A DNA stretch of 64,000 bases, taken from NCBI GenBank assembly GCA_035273665.1, contig DATEOW010000128.1:9321-73320 (forward strand), given 5' to 3'. Every line of letters begins with the position of its first letter. Position 1 is the stretch's first letter. This DNA is from DATEEW01 sp035273665. Lineage in GTDB: Bacteria > Pseudomonadota > Gammaproteobacteria > Burkholderiales > SG8-39. The notes under the pieces are model-generated. The model saw nothing but the letters and a program-made list of their open reading frames with translations. It ran no database searches and was not told where the DNA came from. Made by a program: the position numbers and the translations under genes. Of the stretch, positions 51,442 to 58,543 are shown one piece after another.

Positions 51442-51582
51442 CGCAAAGCTGGCCCGATTGCTGCGTTAGAACGCCCGGATAGCACTTTTGGCCCCTCAAG
51501 GGGTCTAAAATGAGTAAAAATTACTTAGTTCGGCAAAGCTTGCCGGTCGAACCGGGTTTAAATTGTTCTTGCGGAGGAATGT

Positions 51583-52983
51583 ATGCCCCACGTTTTGCTC
51601 GTCGATGACGATCCAGAAACCCTGGAATGGATGTCCGAATTTGCGAAGGCTGAAGGTTTTACCGTGGCCAAAGCGGGTTCTTTGCGCGCTGCGCGTATAC
51701 AGCTTGCGCAAAAGAAACCCGATGTGTTGATCGCCGACTTGCAACTGCCCGACGGAGAAGGGGTGGAACTGGCCACGGATTTGGAGGAACTCGAAGGTGT
51801 CGAGTTCGTCATGGCCACCGGCCACGCGACGGTAGAAAGCGCGGTGAACGCCTTGCGGCTGGGCGCAACCGATTATCTGACCAAACCGGTCGACCTAGAT
51901 CGTTTGCGCGCCATTCTTCAGCGTGTTCCGGGCACCACAGAATTGCGCGAAGAGATCGGCGAGTTGCGTCAAGAACTGCGCGGACTCGGCCGCTTCGGCC
52001 ACATCCTCGGCAATTCGCCGGTGATGCACAAACTTTATGATCAACTCGGTCGCGTGGCGCCTACTTCCGCAACGGTGCTGCTAATCGGCGATAGCGGTAC
52101 AGGTAAAGAACTTGCGGCACAGACCATCCATGACTTGAGCCGTCGCAAAAAACATCCCTTCCTGCCGCTTAACTGCGGCGCAATGTCCCCCAATCTGATC
52201 GAAAGCGAACTTTTCGGCCATGAAAAGGGCAGTTTCACGGGTGCAGACCGGCAGCATGTCGGCTTTTTTGAACGCGCGAACGGTGGAACTTTATTTCTCG
52301 ACGAAATCACCGAAATGCCCATCGAGCTGCAAGTCAAATTGCTCCGCGTCCTCGAAACGGGTGCCTTCATGCGAGTCGGGACCAACACACCGATCGCGAC
52401 GGATGTCCGTGTGATTGCAGCAACGAACCGCAGTCCGATGAAAGCGGTGGCTGACGGGAAATTGCGTGAAGACCTTTATCACCGCTTAAACGTATTCCCG
52501 ATCAATATGCCGCCACTGCGCGAACGCGGGACGGATATCGAATTTCTGGCGCAGCATTTCTTGGATAAGCTCAATCGTGACGAGGGTTCACAAAAAGCTT
52601 TTTCGCCCGCTGCGCTCGCCGCTCTTTACGCGCATAGCTGGCCGGGCAATGTGCGCGAATTGAAAAACTATGTACAGCGCGTCTACATTCTGGCCGATCG
52701 TCTAATCGATGTTGAATTCGCACCGCGCATTTTTGCCGATCCTGACCCGAAACCGATTTTGACCGTGCGAGTCGGCAGTACGCTGGAAGAGGTTAATCGC
52801 CGACTGGTCGAAGCGACCATGGCCGAATGCGGCAACGTCCGACGCAAAGCTGCCGAAATGCTCGGCATCAGTCTTAAGACGCTGTATAACCGCCTCGCTC
52901 AATACAACGCAGAAAAAAATGGCGGGGCAATCGAACCGCTTGAAGACGAGGACATGTACGAGCCGAGCGAAGCACGCTCTTAA
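51583..52983 (+). CDS. NtrC-family sigma-54-dependent response regulator
   Basis: A 466-residue activator: receiver (1-120; VDDD, phospho-acceptor Asp52 in IADLQLPDG, Lys in LTKPVD), AAA+ domain (140-375) with Walker A GDSGTGKE and Walker B GGTLFLDEITEM, and a Fis-type HTH near the end (RRKAAEMLGISLKTLYNRL). The sigma-54-contact loop reads GSFTGA (from residue 216) instead of GAFTGA; the Thr is kept. It is the obvious activator for the local promoters. Its own upstream DNA has only a weak sigma-54-like site, so it may be made constitutively. GGAGGA ribosome site. Confidence 0.92.
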   Translation: MPHVLLVDDDPETLEWMSEFAKAEGFTVAKAGSLRAARIQLAQKKPDVLIADLQLPDGEGVELATDLEELEGVEFVMATGHATVESAVNALRLGATDYLTKPVDLDRLRAILQRVPGTTELREEIGELRQELRGLGRFGHILGNSPVMHKLYDQLGRVAPTSATVLLIGDSGTGKELAAQTIHDLSRRKKHPFLPLNCGAMSPNLIESELFGHEKGSFTGADRQHVGFFERANGGTLFLDEITEMPIELQVKLLRVLETGAFMRVGTNTPIATDVRVIAATNRSPMKAVADGKLREDLYHRLNVFPINMPPLRERGTDIEFLAQHFLDKLNRDEGSQKAFSPAALAALYAHSWPGNVRELKNYVQRVYILADRLIDVEFAPRIFADPDPKPILTVRVGSTLEEVNRRLVEATMAECGNVRRKAAEMLGISLKTLYNRLAQYNAEKNGGAIEPLEDEDMYEPSEARS

Positions 52984-52993
52984 GGAGGTCTCC

Positions 52994-53007
52994 GGTACAC
53001 GGCTTGC
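52994..53007 (+). promoter_or_regulatory. Sigma-54 promoter for the 53041 gene
   Basis: GGTACACGGCTTGC followed by A, 34 bp before ATG 53041. It lies just 11 bp after the activator gene. Confidence 0.78.
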
Positions 53008-53040
53008 AACTTGGTTGCGGCTTGTACAGGGAGAATAAAA

Positions 53041-53313
53041 ATGAGCCTTGAACTGGTTTTGAGTTGGGTTGCTCTGGGCATGGCTGCCGGGTTATTCGGC
53101 AACTTGTTGCGGAGCAAGCGGCTTCCCCTCTGGGATGTGATCAGCTTTGCCGTGCTTGGCGCGATTTTGTGCGGATTGATCGCTTGGGCGCTTCACCTGT
53201 CCGGTTGGGCAACTTTCCTTGCGCTGCTCGGCGCGATTGCAGGCAGTTATATGACGCCGCAGTACATCGCCCCAAGCGCAAAGCGCAAACGCCACTCCTG
53301 GTTCACCGCGTAA
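53041..53313 (+). CDS. Small three-helix membrane protein
   Basis: A 90-residue protein with three hydrophobic segments (LVLSWVALGMAAGLFGNLL, LWDVISFAVLGAILCGLIAWAL, GWATFLALLGAIAGSYM) and a basic tail KRKRHSW. It is about the size of GlsB/YeaQ stress membrane proteins, but the Gly pattern is not convincing, so I leave the family open. GGGAGA is the ribosome site; a sigma-54 promoter and a strong terminator frame it as a single-gene unit. Confidence 0.7.
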   Translation: MSLELVLSWVALGMAAGLFGNLLRSKRLPLWDVISFAVLGAILCGLIAWALHLSGWATFLALLGAIAGSYMTPQYIAPSAKRKRHSWFTA

Positions 53314-53324
53314 AATGAATGAGC

Positions 53325-53358
53325 AAAAAAAAGGGCGCCTCGGCGCCCTTTTTTTTGT
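53325..53358 (+). terminator. Bidirectional intrinsic terminator
   Basis: Stem gggcgc / gcgccc with a 4-nt loop, eight A before and eight T after. Between the small membrane gene and the convergent hemerythrin gene. Confidence 0.9.
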
Positions 53359-53364
53359 TGCCTT

Positions 53365-53925
53365 TTAGTTGGTCGTGCGTGAGCGCCGGTGTTCGGACGC
53401 GGAACCGTTGCGCGCGTAGGCCGCATCGTCCTCTTCGAACTCTTCGTCGATCTCTCCGAGTTCATCGAGTAGATCTTCCTTGCGCGCCTGCATTTCGTCG
53501 CCCAGTTCGCCGAGATCGAGATCCTTGAGCTTCCGCACAAGCGGAAACATCTGTTTTTCTTCTTCCTTGACGTGGTGTTCGACATATTCGGCCAACACCG
53601 AGAAGTGCGCCTTGTACATTGGATCTTCCGGTTCGAGCGCCGTGATTTTGTCGATGAGGCCTTCGACGGTGTCATGTTCCACGTCAGCTTCTTGCAGCTG
53701 TTCGAGCAAAGCTCCGTCGGCGCGGGAGCGGACCGCCGGATAGAAAATTTCAAGTTCCAAGAGGCTGTGCAGCTTGAGTTCCGCGCAGGCACTTTCAACC
53801 ACGAGTGCAAGTTCTTCCTCAGCGCCGCCGTTTTTCAGCTTATCGAACTCCTTGAACAGCTTGGCGACGCGTTGGTGATCGGCGATCAACAAGTCAATCG
53901 CGTCCTGGTTCTGGCTTAAAGACAT
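53365..53925 (-). CDS. Hemerythrin HHE-domain protein
   Basis: A 186-residue cytoplasmic helical-bundle protein. Di-iron-type ligands: His in LLIADHQRVAKLF, His in KLHSLLELEIFYPAV with Glu, His in ADVEHDTVEGLI, and HH/E in YVEHHVKEEEKQMFP. HHE proteins sense or bind oxygen, NO or iron. An acidic C-terminal tail (IDEEFEEDDAAY) is added. ATG 53925 follows GGAGAG. A second HHE gene is at 62549. A sigma-54 promoter lies at 53977-53990. Confidence 0.87.
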   Translation of the reverse strand: MSLSQNQDAIDLLIADHQRVAKLFKEFDKLKNGGAEEELALVVESACAELKLHSLLELEIFYPAVRSRADGALLEQLQEADVEHDTVEGLIDKITALEPEDPMYKAHFSVLAEYVEHHVKEEEKQMFPLVRKLKDLDLGELGDEMQARKEDLLDELGEIDEEFEEDDAAYARNGSASEHRRSRTTN

Positions 53926-53976
53926 GCAAACTCTCCTCGAATGCGGGTGCGGAATACAGCCGCGTCCATCGGCTCT

Positions 53977-53990
53977 GCAATGCCTATACC
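53977..53990 (-). promoter_or_regulatory. Sigma-54 promoter for the hemerythrin gene
   Basis: Minus strand GGTATAGGCATTGC followed by A. Good match. Only 15 bp separate it from the oppositely directed site at 54006. Confidence 0.75.
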
Positions 53991-54005
53991 CGGGGGCGAT
54001 GCGCT

Positions 54006-54019
54006 GGTATGCCTTATGC
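54006..54019 (+). promoter_or_regulatory. Sigma-54 promoter for the 54049 gene
   Basis: GGTATGCCTTATGC followed by A; -12 is ATGCA. Transcript start about 54031, 18 bp before ATG 54049. Confidence 0.65.
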
Positions 54020-54048
54020 ATCTAAGCAGCAAGACAAAGGAGAGCGAT

Positions 54049-54330
54049 ATGGCCGAGCCGCGCACGCAAGCGAAGCATCAAGTTCCTGTGCAAGGAAGCA
54101 CCGGAATCGAAGACGAAATTCACGAAGAAACCCGGAATACGAAATTCCGGCAGCCGAACGACCGCGATGAAGCGCCGGATGGCGGTCAAACCGGCACAGA
54201 CCGCGATACCGATCAGTTACAGCGCGAAATCCCACAGGCACACGCTGACATCGAACGAGGATTGGTGGACACCGATCGACGCGGCGTACCTTCGGATGTG
54301 CCTTCTCGTAAAGGTAATGAGGCGCCATGA
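54049..54330 (+). CDS. Hydrophilic, charged low-complexity protein, unknown
   Basis: A 93-residue soluble protein rich in Asp, Glu, Arg, Gln and Thr (EDEIHEETRNTKFRQPNDRDEAPDG, DRDTDQLQREIPQAHADIERGL), without hydrophobic core or signal. It is likely disordered, like the products at 28281 and 31029. No family recognised. ATG 54049 follows AAAGGAG. Confidence 0.68.
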   Translation: MAEPRTQAKHQVPVQGSTGIEDEIHEETRNTKFRQPNDRDEAPDGGQTGTDRDTDQLQREIPQAHADIERGLVDTDRRGVPSDVPSRKGNEAP

Positions 54331-54332
54331 CG

Positions 54333-54346
54333 GGCACGTGCCTTGC
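54333..54346 (+). promoter_or_regulatory. Sigma-54 promoter for the DUF883/YqjE-like operon
   Basis: GGCACGTGCCTTGC followed by G, a near-ideal site. Transcript start about 54358, 51 bp before ATG 54409. Confidence 0.82.
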
Positions 54347-54408
54347 GTAACCAAGCGGAGCGGCAGTTGCCGTTCCATCTGTTTCAATCATCATAAGGAG
54401 TCCTCACT

Positions 54409-54714
54409 ATGCAAAATCCCGGCATGCAATCTACCGGTACTGGTTCTGCCGCCGATATCGAGGCCGCGCGAGACCGTACTCAGCAAGGCATCGACCGCGC
54501 AGCGGCGTCGGCTCATCAGACCGTCGACAAGCTCGCTTCCGCAGCGCTATCGACCAAGGACCGTCTGCTCTCTACCGGTGAGCAGTGGTATTCGCAATCG
54601 CAACGCGGCGTGGAATACACGCGCGAATGCGTCCGCACTCATCCGCTGGCATCCATCGGGATCGCTTTGGCCGCTGGGATGCTGATCAGCCGTCTTACTT
54701 CGTCCCGTCACTAA
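54409..54714 (+). CDS. DUF883 (YqjD/ElaB-like) membrane-anchored protein
   Basis: A 101-residue protein: long polar helix (DIEAARDRTQQGIDRAAASAHQTVDKLASAAL...) followed by VRTHPLASIGIALAAGMLISRL, the one-helix anchor of YqjD-type proteins. First gene of a three-gene set copying the yqjD-yqjE-yqjK order of enterobacteria, where expression is stress-linked. AAGGAG ribosome site. Strong sigma-54 promoter upstream. Confidence 0.82.
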   Translation: MQNPGMQSTGTGSAADIEAARDRTQQGIDRAAASAHQTVDKLASAALSTKDRLLSTGEQWYSQSQRGVEYTRECVRTHPLASIGIALAAGMLISRLTSSRH

Positions 54715-54723
54715 GAGATTCTT

Positions 54724-55137
54724 ATGGCCGTTACGGCGGAAGACCTGCGTGCACAGCAAGAAGCTGTGCACGCGGACTCGGGATCGTTCCGAGGCCTCCT
54801 GCGCAGTGGACAGCAGCTTGTCCACAGCTATGCGCTGCTCGCAGTGCTGGATATGCGCCGTGCCACCGTTCAACTCGCGTGGCTCATTGCCTCCGGCGTG
54901 CTCATCGCAGTCCTCGTGGTGACCGCCTGGCTCGGGCTGATCACTGCTTTAGTCACGTGGCTTGCCGGTCAAGAGTTTTCCTGGCCCGTCATTTTGCTGA
55001 TTGCTGCCGGCTTGAATCTGGTATTCGCCGGTTTGCTTGGTTGGCGCATGAAGGACTTGATTACTGAAATGCCTTTTGCGGCGACGCTCCGCCAACTCAA
55101 AGGCGATTCGCCGCAACCGCCGGATGCTTCATCATGA
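54724..55137 (+). CDS. YqjE-like phage-holin-family membrane protein
   Basis: A 137-residue protein with a polar N-terminus and two long adjacent helices (VQLAWLIASGVLIAVLVVTAWLGLITAL and SWPVILLIAAGLNLVFAGLLGW), the YqjE/Holin-X superfamily arrangement. Despite the family name it is not a phage gene here: it sits in the yqjD-type operon 9 bp after the DUF883 gene. It overlaps the next gene by ATGA. Function unknown. Confidence 0.8.
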   Translation: MAVTAEDLRAQQEAVHADSGSFRGLLRSGQQLVHSYALLAVLDMRRATVQLAWLIASGVLIAVLVVTAWLGLITALVTWLAGQEFSWPVILLIAAGLNLVFAGLLGWRMKDLITEMPFAATLRQLKGDSPQPPDASS

Positions 55138-55553
55138 ATTTACGCTTGAGCGCTCTCGACGAAGAAATCTACTTGGCCGAACAACTTATCGGTTTGCGTC
55201 GTCAGGCTTTTGAAGAATCGGTGGTGGCATCGGCACATCGTGCACGAGAGAAGGCTCGCGACACGATCAGCTCGCCGATGTTTTTGATCGGTATGGTGGG
55301 TGTGGGAACCGTGATCGGGTATTTGGTGTCTGGAAAACCGCGCCGCGCTGTTTCGGAAACGACGGCAGAGGTGAAGAAGAAAAGTATCTTAGGCATGTTA
55401 GGCGCAGCGGCCTTTTCTATTGCGCAAGCCCGCTTTGGCGGTCCCGTAGGTCTTGCCCAGTGGGTGGCGAGCAAGATCGCAACGCGGCAAAAAAAACAGG
55501 TCGACGCTGTTGTGGAAGGCATGCAGTATCAAGGCGCCCCCGTCGAGTTCTAA
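55134..55553 (+). CDS. Third gene of the YqjDE-type operon, unknown
   Basis: A 139-residue protein: N-terminal charged helix (SALDEEIYLAEQLIGLRRQAFEES), a possible membrane segment (MFLIGMVGVGTVIGYLVSG), a central Gly-rich stretch (LGMLGAAAFSIAQARFGGPVGLAQWVASKI) and a mixed tail. Its place matches yqjK, but similarity is by position only. It overlaps the YqjE-like gene by 4 bp and is convergent with the AsmA gene, 8 bp away. Confidence 0.65.
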   Translation: MNLRLSALDEEIYLAEQLIGLRRQAFEESVVASAHRAREKARDTISSPMFLIGMVGVGTVIGYLVSGKPRRAVSETTAEVKKKSILGMLGAAAFSIAQARFGGPVGLAQWVASKIATRQKKQVDAVVEGMQYQGAPVEF

Positions 55554-55561
55554 TTCACCAT

Positions 55562-57490
55562 CTACTGTTTCGTTCCCTTGACACCTTCGCCCCGTGCGAT
55601 TTTTGCGAAGGCGGCGCAATCGCTATTTTCACCAGGTCCCGTTTCGATCAAGGGTATGAGCGCCAATAACGGGTTCACCAATCCGAGCGCCACGGCGGCC
55701 CCGCCGCGCGCCACGAGCGGCCCCGCCTGCGGTCTTACTTTCGGGTCATTGAAGTGGCCTGTCACCATCAGTGGTGTACGGGCGACGAGAACGCTGCGGT
55801 CTTTGGGCTGCGGCACGACCCGCAGATCGAGCGCTTCCTGATCCAGATCAACTTTTCCTTCGAGAATAAACACAGTGTCGACGGTATCGATCACCGCAAT
55901 TTCAGGAACGGCTTGCCCGCTCTTGAGGTTGAAGTCGGCGATGGCGCACCGAAGCGGTACGGGTTTATCTCCGCGAGAAAAGAGAATGGCGAGCGCCTCG
56001 CCGGCGTCCAATCCCGCGAGCTCGAGTAGCAGCGCGCTCATATGACCGCCGTTAACCATTAACGTCACTTCACCGTTTGACGTTGCGGCCATTCTTGCGA
56101 TGGATGCGCCTCGCGCATCAAGCTTGACGCGGCCAAACAGTTTCCCCGCCGCTGCGCGCTGTTGATCGAGCTTGGGAAACATTTGGGCGAGCTCGAGTTT
56201 GTCGATGGTGAAGGAAGCAAGCGCCCGCGGTGGGGATTCCTTGCCTTCAATGGAGATATCCGAGCGGATGGTTCCGCTCGCCATCTCGAAATTGAGCGGT
56301 TGCAAACTCAGTTTGGAGTCGTCGATTTTCAAGTGCGCGCTCAACGCATTAATAGGCACCGCATTCGAACGCTTCACACGGTCCGCACGAAAGCGGACGT
56401 CCGCATCCATTCTTGGCCATTTATCGATTCCGAGTGGTTTGCTCGGTAACACACGGTCGGTGGCGGCCACTTGTCGCGCTTGTGCTTTTTGCTCCGGAGA
56501 TGCGGTTTCCCCCGCTTTGGTTTTTGGCGGGGCGCCGACGAGCGGGCCCAAATCGTCGAAGTCGAGTAAATGCGAATAGAGATCCGCACGTAGAAGCGGT
56601 CGCGGGTCTCGCTTTACATAGGCCAATTGCCCATTGATGTCGCTATCTCCGATGCGTCCCTCAAACGGTGAGAAGTCCCAAGTGTTATTGGCAAAAGCCA
56701 AGCGGCCACGTAATTTATAGGGCGGCGTACCCGGTAGATTGATGCCCAGTTGATTGAGCTCGGCAAGATCGTCACCGGCCAAACCCAATTGCACGTCCAT
56801 ACCCTCGAAACCGAGCTCGCGCAGATACCCAACCGCTACGGCCGTGGTATGACCGAGCGTCGCGGCCGCGGAAACACGGGTAGGCGAAGCAGGGCTCGGC
56901 AGTTGCGCCGGCGTGCTTAAAACAACCCGCATCGGCGCATCGCGGAACTTGCCCTCGGCTTGCACATGCACCTCGTCGCCGCCGCCCACACCGCCGAAGA
57001 CATCCACGTCCATCTCGGTTTTTTCGTCACGGTCGCGGTAATACACGCTGGTGTCGACGATACTGATATGACGCGCGCGAACGCGGCTTGGGCCGTCGTC
57101 CTCTTCTTTTTCATCCATTTCCCAGGTGACGCGATCGCCCTCGCGCTCCAGACCAAGTCGCGTCGCTTCCACGCGTGCCTCTTTGAAATCCAGACGTCCG
57201 ATGAAAAGCGGAAGCCAGGCGGCGCAACCGCTCAAACTACGACTATCGACAAGTGCCGGAGTTTTGGCCCAACCAGGGTTTGTGATGCGCACATCTTCGG
57301 CACCCAGATACAGGCAACTACCCACGCGTATTTCGATGTTTCCGATGTGCGCCTCGCGACCGGTATCGGCGGCAATTCGCCGTTCCACAAAGCGCTCAAG
57401 CCAATTCGCATCGGCGAGGAGGGCGACACACGCGACGATAGCGGCGAGGACAAGGATGCTGCCGAGCAAGAGCTTATGCGCGCGCTTCAT
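55562..57490 (-). CDS. AsmA family envelope protein
   Basis: A 642-residue protein with one N-terminal membrane helix (LLLGSILVLAAIVACVALLA) and the rest periplasmic. AsmA features: NIEIRVGSCLYLGAEDVRITNPGWAKTP near the start, a central beta-rich repeat region, and the conserved C-terminal block (DARGASIARMAATSNGEVTLMVNGGHMSALLLELAGLDAG). AsmA proteins bridge inner and outer membrane and affect lipid transport. It overlaps the BrkB-type gene upstream by 17 bp and shares its sigma-54 promoter. Confidence 0.82.
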   Translation of the reverse strand: MKRAHKLLLGSILVLAAIVACVALLADANWLERFVERRIAADTGREAHIGNIEIRVGSCLYLGAEDVRITNPGWAKTPALVDSRSLSGCAAWLPLFIGRLDFKEARVEATRLGLEREGDRVTWEMDEKEEDDGPSRVRARHISIVDTSVYYRDRDEKTEMDVDVFGGVGGGDEVHVQAEGKFRDAPMRVVLSTPAQLPSPASPTRVSAAATLGHTTAVAVGYLRELGFEGMDVQLGLAGDDLAELNQLGINLPGTPPYKLRGRLAFANNTWDFSPFEGRIGDSDINGQLAYVKRDPRPLLRADLYSHLLDFDDLGPLVGAPPKTKAGETASPEQKAQARQVAATDRVLPSKPLGIDKWPRMDADVRFRADRVKRSNAVPINALSAHLKIDDSKLSLQPLNFEMASGTIRSDISIEGKESPPRALASFTIDKLELAQMFPKLDQQRAAAGKLFGRVKLDARGASIARMAATSNGEVTLMVNGGHMSALLLELAGLDAGEALAILFSRGDKPVPLRCAIADFNLKSGQAVPEIAVIDTVDTVFILEGKVDLDQEALDLRVVPQPKDRSVLVARTPLMVTGHFNDPKVRPQAGPLVARGGAAVALGLVNPLLALIPLIETGPGENSDCAAFAKIARGEGVKGTKQ

Positions 57491-58442
57491 TGCCGTCTCT
57501 TTCATTGATGTGCTGTTGTCGTTCGGCAGTATTGCCGGCGTTTTCCGCGATTCGGTCTGCACGTACCTTGTTGTATTCGGCGCCAATCAACAATGCTTGG
57601 CTGCAGTAGTAGACCCACATCAGAACGATGACGAGCGATCCCGCCGCACCGTAGGCGTCGGTGAAGCCTTCGCGGCCCAGGTAAAGCCCGACGAGGTGTT
57701 TGCCCACGACGAAAAGTATCGCGCTGAGCAAAGCGCCCGGCCAAAGTGAGACGCGGCGCGGCTGAATACTAGGCAACCACCGCAGTAGCATCATGAAGAG
57801 ACCGGAGATAATGGCGAGGGAAACCAGGGTGTCTAGCACGAGCACGACGGTTGCGAGCACCGGCATCGTGTCGCCCAACCAGGCCGCGAAAGCCGATAAG
57901 GCCGCGCTCAGCGCGAGCGATACAAGCGCCACAAAACCCACTGCGAGGACCAATGCAAAGGAAATCAGTCTTGCCTTGACCATCCAAGAAAGGCCATGTT
58001 TGATTTCCGTCGATTCCTTGTTGATGGTGTCGAGCGCATTGCGCAACTCTAGGAACACGCCGGTTGCGCCGACGAAAAGCGTCACAAAACCCACGATGGC
58101 GCCCGTCCACTGACGTGTTTCGCTGACCATCGCTGTATCCAGCATGTTCTCGATGGTGTCGGCGCTACCGGACCCAATCAGTCCGCCAACTTGTGAAACG
58201 ATTTGGGAGCGTGCCGCATCGACGCCGAAAGCAATCCCCGCGACCATGACAGCCATGGCCAATAGGGGCGCCAAGGAGAAAATCGAGTAGAACGCGATGG
58301 ACGCGCCTAAGCGTAGGCATTGATCGTTGCTCCATGCAGACAGTACCGCTAAAGGCGTTCGCGCCTTATGCTTCAGCCTTCCCAAAAGGGAACGTGGAGG
58401 GGAAGTCTGCGCTGGTAGGGCTGATGCCATAGGATGGGGCAT
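57474..58442 (-). CDS. YihY/BrkB family membrane protein
   Basis: A 322-residue inner-membrane protein with about six helices. Family signature LRLGASIAFYSIFSLAPLLAMAVMVAGIAFG, then GGLIGSGSADTIENML, the helix pairs GAIVGFVTLFVGATGVFLELRNAL and the end GSLVIVLMWVYYCSQALLIGAEYNKV. No enzymatic role is established. Start: ATG 58442 or ATG 58430; the frame to 58544 is excluded by the promoter at 58497-58510. Transcribed away from the hybrid kinase. Confidence 0.85.
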   Translation of the reverse strand: MPHPMASALPAQTSPPRSLLGRLKHKARTPLAVLSAWSNDQCLRLGASIAFYSIFSLAPLLAMAVMVAGIAFGVDAARSQIVSQVGGLIGSGSADTIENMLDTAMVSETRQWTGAIVGFVTLFVGATGVFLELRNALDTINKESTEIKHGLSWMVKARLISFALVLAVGFVALVSLALSAALSAFAAWLGDTMPVLATVVLVLDTLVSLAIISGLFMMLLRWLPSIQPRRVSLWPGALLSAILFVVGKHLVGLYLGREGFTDAYGAAGSLVIVLMWVYYCSQALLIGAEYNKVRADRIAENAGNTAERQQHINERDGNEARA

Positions 58443-58473
58443 GACGCGCCGGGCGCGCACACTCTGGGGTTCT

Positions 58474-58484
58474 TGTTCTAGACA
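58474..58484. promoter_or_regulatory. Short TGT..ACA element near a sigma-54 promoter pair
   Basis: TGTTCTAGACA contains CTAGACA, the complement of the TGTCTAG core of the 15-bp repeats at 50476-50550. It lies downstream of the minus promoter and upstream of the plus one. Could be a related activator site or chance. Confidence 0.3.
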
Positions 58485-58496
58485 GAGCAGGTTTTT

Positions 58497-58510
58497 GCAA
58501 GGCACATGCC
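58497..58510 (-). promoter_or_regulatory. Sigma-54 promoter for the BrkB-AsmA operon (overlapping)
   Basis: Minus strand GGCATGTGCCTTGC followed by A. Shares 10 bp with the plus-strand promoter 58501-58514; together they form an 18-bp near-palindrome (arms gcaaggca / tgccttgc). Confidence 0.8.
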
Positions 58511-58514
58511 TTGC
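58501..58514 (+). promoter_or_regulatory. Sigma-54 promoter for the hybrid kinase gene (overlapping)
   Basis: GGCACATGCCTTGC followed by C. Transcript start about 58526, 18 bp before ATG 58544. RNA polymerase cannot occupy this and the minus-strand site at once. Confidence 0.8.
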
Positions 58515-58543
58515 CATAAGTACAAACAAGCAGGCCAAGAACA

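Noticed and set aside
51451..51464. GGCCCGATTGCTGC as a sigma-54 promoter for the activator gene
   Set aside because: Both boxes deviate and it lies about 120 bp from the start; not strong enough to list.
51491..51510. Terminator after the SDR gene
   Set aside because: The cccc-tcaa-gggg stem is four base pairs and lacks a T-run.
54724..55137. Prophage remnant because of the holin-family name
   Set aside because: It is part of a YqjDE-type host operon and no other phage gene is nearby.
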